From Linnemannia elongata (lineage: Eukaryota > Mortierellomycota > Mortierellomycetes > Mortierellales > Mortierellaceae): 64,000 nt of DNA. The notes under the pieces are model-generated. The model did not search any database, had not been told where the DNA came from, and was given only the letters and a program-made list of their open reading frames with translations. The stretch lies in assembly GCA_036320915.1 (NCBI GenBank), contig JAXBDG010000003.1, positions 2,108,001 to 2,172,000 on the forward strand, written 5' to 3'. The position numbers were made by a program, and so were the translations under genes. Shown piece by piece: positions 58,098 to 64,000 of this stretch (positions within the stretch are counted from its first letter, which is position 1; every line of letters starts with the position of its first letter).

Positions 58098-59495
58098 TTC
58101 CTATTACGTTTTTGCTAATTGACCTTCTGAAGGTACCCTTGATAGGGTTTCTCGTCTGCTCACAGCAGTACAATTGCCCAGATATGTCTGATGGATGAGA
58201 GGACTCCTTTCCGATCGATCTCAAGAAGCGAGAAAGAAAATGAAGCAAAAGAACAACAGAAAAAAAGAGGGAGGAAGAACAACAATTAATAGATGGGCAA
58301 TACATGTGGAAGCTGGTGAACCAAGGCGAAAACAAGATAAGTGGACCCCCACTCCATGGAGGAATGACGACGAGAGACAAAAAGTTCTCAGCAATTCAAA
58401 AGACGACGCTCGTGAGAGTGGGGCCATCTCGAGACTGGATTGGCTGCTCTCTTTTCCCTTCGTGTACCAGTTCGTGGACGACCGAGCTGTAAGGGTAAAT
58501 AAAGGGAAGAACAAAAACAAAAACAAAACACAAGGCAAGCAGAAGGAGCACTTTTCTGGTTGGTTGGATGAGCGTTCGATTGGCTGGGCTGCATGCAGGA
58601 TCGAAAAAACAAAAAAGAGAGAAGAAAGAGGAGAGCCCTAACCCTGTCTAATCCCTGTGACAATCAAACTCAACCTTTGACCTGAGAAATAAGCATGTGG
58701 ATGGAAAGGAGCGTTGTCTGTGGGTTCTTTGTTGAGAGGGAATGGGAATCGTTCCCTTGACCATCCTCCTCTCTCCGCGTCTCTTTATGATCGATACAGC
58801 CTCGATCAAATCGTTCCTGAGTTTTTGATACTTCCATGCCATGCATAGGTAGAAAGAAAGGAGGGGAGGGGAGTTGTTGCATTCTGTCCGTATCCCAACG
58901 GTTGGCTGAAAACATAATACAAGAGCAGATCTCTGCGTAGCCAATATTTTTGCGTGCTGCCTTCCTTGTGCATCCCTACTTCAGCCGGTGGTCGCACTGA
59001 GGCCCAATTGTCTTGTTGTCGATTTTGTAGTCCAATGGATAGAAGGGCACCAGTGTTGTGCATTGCTCACAATCAAGCACGACAGCAGACAAGCAGGCAT
59101 GTTGATATTCTTTATTTTCATTCTCCATTCCCTCTCCTGTTGTAGAGGGGAAGGATGGACTAGGGATGGGTGAATGAAGGGGAGCTAAGGACAATATTCG
59201 ATCGAAATCCGCTTCTTGTTATTGCCCAAATAAATAAATTGAAATGCTCAGAAAGTGCCGAAGGGAGGTCAACGAGTTGACAGAGTGTCCACGTTCTGTG
59301 AACAATGGCGCGCCCTTTTACTTTTTAGTACTGACCTGTTCTGTTGCCCTTACTCTTTCTTTTATGTGAGCACTCTCTTCCCTGAACGAATGTACCTTTT
59401 CCCTCATCGACAGGGCATGGAACCATGGGCATGTTGAGAATCTTGAGAATCTGGGCCCACTTTCTAGTCTCAGCTTTAGATTCCTTAGCACCAGG

Positions 59496-59503
59496 TATAA
59501 AAG
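59496..59503 (+). promoter_or_regulatory. TATA box of the secreted 2H protein gene
   Basis: TATAAAAG 95 bases before the ATG at 59591, followed by a pyrimidine-rich leader. It is the clearest TATA promoter in the window and suggests high or inducible expression. Confidence 0.65.
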
Positions 59504-59590
59504 GACCACTCTTTTTCTCTTCTTTTCTCTTTTCTCCCTTGATTCATTCCTTATCCCCCCTCCTACACCACAACCTACGCCCATCTCACA

Positions 59591-60405
59591 ATGCGCATCG
59601 CCACCACCCTCTTCGCCACCTTGGCCTTGGTCGCCTCGACCGTCATCGCTGCCCCTGACAACAAGCGCGGCGACAAGACCAACGGTCCCCTCGTTATCAA
59701 CAAGAAGGTCCTTAAGACCTCCTCCGTTCCCTTCATCCCTCACACCGTAAGTCCCCCCTTTTTTTTTTCTTTCCGTTCTTTCCACCCTCCCATTATATCA
59801 CATATAAACCAAAGGTGCTCTGTTCACAAACAACAAAAACCAACTCACTCTTTCTCTTTTAAAATTGAATACAATTATCTCAACAGGGTACCGGTCTGTT
59901 CACCAACTGGGTCGGATTGAACGTCGACTTCAAGTACATTCAGCCCGTCTTCCAGAAGGTCAACACCACTCTCGCCCTCGGAAACGGCACCCTCACCTCC
60001 CGCGGTGAGTCCCACATCACCATCATCCTCCCTCCAGAGTACGACAACATCCTCTCCAAGGCCGGTGTCACCATGGAAGAGCTCAACGCCTTGGCCACCA
60101 AGAACAACCGTCTCCAGCGTGCCCGCTTCGATATCGAGTGTCTCGGACGTGTCCAGGCCGTCACCCAGCCCGGTAACGTCTTCCAGCAGTCGGTTCAGTT
60201 GATTGTCAAGAACTACAAGGATATCTTGGCCTACCGCACGGATGTGTTCAAGCTGTTTGTGAAGAAGGGTGGTAACCCTGCCTTGTTCGCTGCCGAGAAC
60301 TATACTCCCCATATTACCTTGGGCTTCAAGAACAGGGATTTGTTCATTGAGGATGGTGTCTACAAGGGCAAGAACGCTTGTATCCACAAGGTCCAGCTCA
60401 AGTAA
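59591..60405 (+). CDS. Secreted 2H-phosphoesterase-like protein
   Basis: Two exons, 59591..59746 and 59887..60405; 224 aa. The signal peptide is MRIATTLFATLALVASTVIA, cleaved near residue 20-21 (Ala-Pro). Two HxT motifs about 100 residues apart, H95-I-T97 in ESHITIILPP and H194-I-T196 in YTPHITLGF, each lie in a beta-strand pattern. This is the hallmark of the 2H phosphoesterase superfamily (LigT, CPDases, and the HXTX domain of the Swiss-army-knife RNA-repair group). Known members hydrolyse 2',3'-cyclic phosphates or related RNA ends. A secreted form would act outside the cell or in the secretory path; its substrate is unknown. Codon use is strongly biased to C-ending codons compared with its neighbours, which fits high expression. 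Confidence 0.8.
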
Positions 60406-60885
60406 AAAAAAATATGATCCTCTCTTCCTTTTTTTCGCTGTGCGAATAGAGAGTATCCTTTTGACAACCCCACCCCTTTCTCGTAATTTACACCCCTCCC
60501 CAAGCATAGATATTCAAACCATCCCTTGTTTTTGCATACCCCCTCTCTCCTTCACGTAATAAAAACCTTCATTCAAAAAGCACACCAAGAAACAATATTT
60601 GTCTAAGAACTCAAAAAAAAAGTTCATCTCGTAACACATTTGCATTTACATTCCATTGCATTCATCTCGCTACACTCCTGAAAAGAAAGTACTTGCCCAA
60701 GTTGCTAGAAAGTATGTGCAAACAATGCTCGATATGTATTTTCTTCCACGTTATATATAATAAACAGATGACCGGGAAAGAAAAGGTATATGTACGCCGA
60801 GAATATGAATATGATAGTAGGAGTTGTCGAGACCCAGAGTGAGAATACAATCCTAATGCCTAGGTCAAGTTCTCGTTGACAAACA
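60406..60885. other. Intergenic between convergent 3' ends
   Basis: Holds the 3'UTRs of the 2H gene (AATAAAAA near 60558) and of SPC24 on the other strand. No gene seen. Confidence 0.5.
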
Positions 60886-62028
60886 TTATGAGGCAAACTC
60901 CCAAATGAGATTCGTCTGGAAGTATGGCGAAAGCTGGTCGTCGAACTTGACAAGATGAACATCGTTCTTTGAACTCGATCCTGTTTATCCGTTCCCGATA
61001 TGTTTTGTTATTCAAAAGAATTGCAGAGGTGAGAGTTAGAAAGTGAACTTGGTAAGAGAACTTTTTTATACGATAGTAGTAGAGGTAGCACTTGAGAATG
61101 AGACAAGAACTTACGGATGCGCGCTTTTGAGTAGACGCCGAGCTCATTCTCCAGCATCTCGATACCAAGTCCTCTGTACAATTGAAGCCGCAGCCTAGAT
61201 GTTATATGGTAGGAAATGGGAGAACAAACGATTAGCAATCATGGCCATAAATCATATCACCTATAGCAAACAAATGGCGCAAAATGATCATCAAAACACT
61301 TACACAGCCATGGCATGGGCAGTATCGTCGAGGATATCTTCTTCGTCGTTCAACATAACTTCATCCTTATCCATGCCCCCACTCCGTCCTCCACGTCCTC
61401 TTACTCCAGCGCCAATCGTTCCAGCGTCGCCGTCTCCCGCATCACCATCGCCTTCTCCTGATGATCCATTACTCTTGGACGCCCCTGCTGCTGCTGATGA
61501 AGTACCTGAAGAACCACTAGAGGCACCACCAGAAGCGCTTGTGTAGGAAGAGTCAAGTTCCAGACTCTGCATTCTCAGCTGATGAATCTCGGCTTCGAGC
61601 GACGTGATATCCTGGTCCATGTCCTGAATTGCCTTGGCGATCGAAAACTTTTGCTGGTCCATCTCCATCATCCGGTCGTCATGTCGTAAGCTGTCAGGGT
61701 CCACATGCTGCCTTGATCCTTTGGATCTTGAAAGTTGAAGATTCCTTGACATCTCTAATTCATATCAGCAAAAGAGCATAGAAGGTTAAGTAAGATGTCT
61801 CAAGGCAACCAAGGGAATAAATCTCGTCCATGAAAGCAAACAATTGAATGCGAGTTCCTTACTTTGAAGCAGTGTGCGGGCGTCATGCATCATCTCGTTG
61901 CGGTGGTTTTCCGCCTCGCGCATATCGTGGGTTGTCTTTTGGATGTTTTGGAGGTCGGTGCCGGATCTCTGGAACTGTGAGGCAACCTCCTGTATGAGTG
62001 TCACGATATTATCGTCTGCTGCAGCCAT
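60886..62028 (-). CDS. SPC24: Kinetochore protein Spc24 (NDC80 complex)
   Basis: Four exons on minus: 62028..61863, 61754..61304, 61194..61115, 60980..60886; 263 aa. An N-terminal helical region (1-60) and a coiled coil (about 60-125) precede a Gly/Ser/Asp-rich insert (about 125-185). The conserved C-terminal globular domain is LRLQLYRGLGIEM to VHLVKFDDQLSPYFQTNLIWEFAS. That domain pairs with Spc25 and anchors NDC80 to the inner kinetochore (Mis12/CENP-T). The family is usually about 200 aa; the extra length is the low-complexity insert. The last exon was placed by the LIWEFAS ending, which needs the frame reached by the acceptor at 60981. Confidence 0.85.
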
Positions 62029-62621
62029 TGTTGTCTTGAAGGAGTGTTGTGCTTGATGGGTATAATATAGATAGTTGTTGTTGTACTCGTTGACGCGTGC
62101 TGAACCTGCAAGTCGTGACAAAGATGTAACAATCGTTGTTCGTGTTATTGTTGGTGTTGGTGTGTGTTGAGTTTTGGTGCAATAATGAAGGCGCGTGAAT
62201 GACTGTGCTGCAAGTGTTCGTTTGATGATGTATGTTCCGGGTATGCAATTTGCGCTGAGTAGTGAGTGCGATCGGCGAGTCGTTAAAAGGCGCGAGTGTG
62301 ATGTCCTGCTTTTTTGTGCGGTTGTGTTGAAGTAGAAGGGAAAAAGAAGAGGGGAACCAACTTTTGTGGTCAAGGAGAAAGGAAATGAGAGATGGTCCTA
62401 AGCCACAGGTACGTTGTTTCCCGTCCTTTTGACTTCATTCACTTTTGTCCGAAGTTGTGCTCCTCGGTCCATGCTCAACATTCCTTCGTGCCTTTGTCTC
62501 TGCTCTCCAGAATCGCCTCTTTGTTCGTCACCGACACCAATCACCAGGACGAGCAGCGCAAACTATATATCAGGGACTCGAAACTGACAGACGACAAAGA
62601 CACAAACAGGTCCGCCGTCTC
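62029..62621. promoter_or_regulatory. Divergent promoter of SPC24 and the PPR-like gene
   Basis: Between head-to-head starts. No coding sequence is supported, although the frame upstream of 62622 stays open on the plus strand. No TATA box is obvious. Confidence 0.45.
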
Positions 62622-64000
62622 ATGAGATCTCTACCTGTCAGGCGAATCCTGCCCGCCCGCCCCCTCTCTCTGGCACACCATTACCCACCTCCGTCTATTC
62701 GGATCGCCTCTTGCTCACGCCCCGCAATCCCCACCTCGCAGGACAATCCTTGGCAATTGTGCTTTCAAAGGGCATACTCACGCACCGTTCTCTCCAGGGA
62801 CCAACAAAGACGAGCCTCTAGACCCTGTCCAAGGCAACAACATACTTCCTCAGGACTAACACACTCGCCTACAACTAACTCTGGTGTACTCTCCCGGAAG
62901 CACCAACGAGGCTATACCAATGCCGCAGCTGCAGCACAATCCATTCCCAAAGAGACACACGGATCCATCTCTACCACCGGCCATGCTTCAAAACCTATCG
63001 GGGGAGGCCCAACGCCCAAACGTGAGAGCAGATCGACACAGGACTTGATGACCCAACTCGGGCAGTCCCTCAAGGATCGCAACCTTCCTTCAGCTCTGGA
63101 TACTTACCTCGTCGTCCAACGACGAACACTCCCAGCCGATCAAGTCGAGTCCTTATTCCATTTCCAACGTCAACTCGTCCAACTATTTCACTTTACCACA
63201 CTCCAAAAATCGGCATCAGATCGCGCTGCACTCGGACAACAGTTCTCGAAGCAACTTTCACAACTGGATCAGCGCCGAGATCGGGTTTTGAGACATATCT
63301 CAGAGAGGATGCTGGTGGGGGACGATCATGCGGAGGCGCTGGCAGGACTTGTGGATGCAATTGGGAAGAGTCGAGCTATGGTCCAGCATTCCTATATTTC
63401 TAATTCGACTGGGAAACTGCAGGATTGGCGGGAGGCGTTGAAGGTGCTGGAGGATTGGTCGACGACTGAGAAGCCTTGGGATTGGGAGAGGAAGGCGACG
63501 GAGGGTGTCGTAGGCAAGGAGTTGGGATCATCATCATCAAATACATCAGCATGGAGAAATTCGGTTCTGGAGCGGGAGCTGGGCAGCTGGCTCGTCAAGT
63601 TGATGAGCAAGTTGGTCTACAGCCATACTTACCTGGTTCGATCCATGCTCGACACCATACCAAAGCAGTTTGGAATCAAGACAACCGTCGAAATGCATCT
63701 TGTAAGTCATTCAGCATTGCCGTTGGTACACGTCAAAATAATAGCTCTGTTACTCGATTCAAATAACTAACATGCTCACTTGTTGAACGCGGTACTAATA
63801 TAGGTACTGTTGAACTATTATGCAATGTTTGGGCGGGATGGCTACCGGGACACGCTTTCTATCGTCTCCAGCATGGACAGCAAAAATATTTCGTGGAGAC
63901 ACGAGACCGCCGTTTACGACTACCTCCTTTACTCTCTTAGTCACATGTCAGGCAACGAAGCCCATGCCGACAGGATCATCAACCAAATGCTCGCCAACGA
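62622..64000 (+). CDS. Mitochondrial PPR-like helical-repeat protein, 3' partial
   Basis: Exons 62622..63701 and 63804..64000 (runs off the window); 425 complete residues visible. The N-terminus is Arg/Ser/Pro-rich without acids for about 60 residues, which fits a mitochondrial presequence. A helical region follows. The second exon (LLNYYAMFGRDGYRDTLSIV, then YDYLLYSLSHMSGNEAHADRII) has the paired-helix spacing of pentatricopeptide-type repeats. Members usually bind organellar RNA. The specific protein cannot be named from this fragment. The start at 62622 (MRSLPVRRILPARPLS) was chosen because the targeting-like sequence begins there; an earlier in-frame ATG at 62472 is possible. Confidence 0.65.

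Larger units (their letters stand above)
57970..59590. other. Intergenic region with AG microsatellite and TATA promoter
   Basis: AATAAA-type signal right after the Kelch 2 stop (about 57976). No coding sequence supported in 1.6 kb. A tRNA-like phrase near 59030 lacks a T arm and was rejected. The last 100 bases hold a TATA box and CT-rich leader of the next gene. Confidence 0.5.

Noticed and set aside
59025..59095. tRNA-like phrase TAGTCCAATGGATAGAAGGGC
   Set aside because: Resembles a D arm, but there is no GGTTCGA-type T arm and no acceptor stem.
1..64000. CRISPR arrays, prokaryotic operons, rRNA genes
   Set aside because: None seen; gene structure is eukaryotic throughout.

Overview
This is nuclear DNA of a filamentous fungus. 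Genes carry many short GT-AG introns, upstream regions are CT-rich, coding GC is moderate, and proteins are rich in Q/S/N low-complexity tails. The gene set (ergosteryl-beta-glucosidase-type GH5, Kelch-repeat membrane proteins, NCBP3-like cap-binding protein, Spc24, Not4) and protein style suggest an early-diverging fungus, most likely Mortierellaceae (Mucoromycota); that placement is inference. Gene models were built by reading exons in frame. Every complete model below gives a coding length divisible by three with GT-AG splice sites.

Layout. 0-12 kb: 3' part of a lipid-transfer SMP-domain protein (Nvj2/TEX2 type), then a ten-exon SAC3 mRNA-export scaffold. 12-19 kb: a secreted acidic protein (+) converging with a large NOT4 E3 ligase gene (-). 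19-24 kb: WDR70 homologue, a secreted Cys/Gly-rich protein, and directly behind its stop codon a 675-bp tRNA-headed SINE-like element flanked by a perfect 20-bp target-site duplication. 24-33 kb: NOP56, PEX5 and an NCBP3-like gene. 32.6-37.3 kb: GPI7/LAS21 ethanolamine-phosphate transferase. 37.4-43 kb: a poorly resolved region with one probable small Cys/basic-tail gene and a run of decayed coding sequence, including a protein-kinase pseudogene. 43-58 kb: two paralogous Kelch-repeat type I membrane proteins flanking a GH5 glycosidase and an EH-domain protein, with 3.4 kb of mostly empty DNA. 59-64 kb: secreted 2H-phosphoesterase-like protein, SPC24 kinetochore subunit, and the start of a mitochondrial PPR-like gene that runs off the window.

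Most genes are housekeeping and unrelated in pathway. Several share nuclear RNA themes: mRNA export (SAC3), cap binding (NCBP3), deadenylation/ubiquitination (NOT4) and snoRNP assembly (NOP56). No biosynthetic or defence cluster is visible. The most unusual items are the SINE-like insertion, the secreted 2H enzyme, a PEX5 with about twelve WxxxF-type motifs, the Kelch paralogue pair, and the decayed-gene region.
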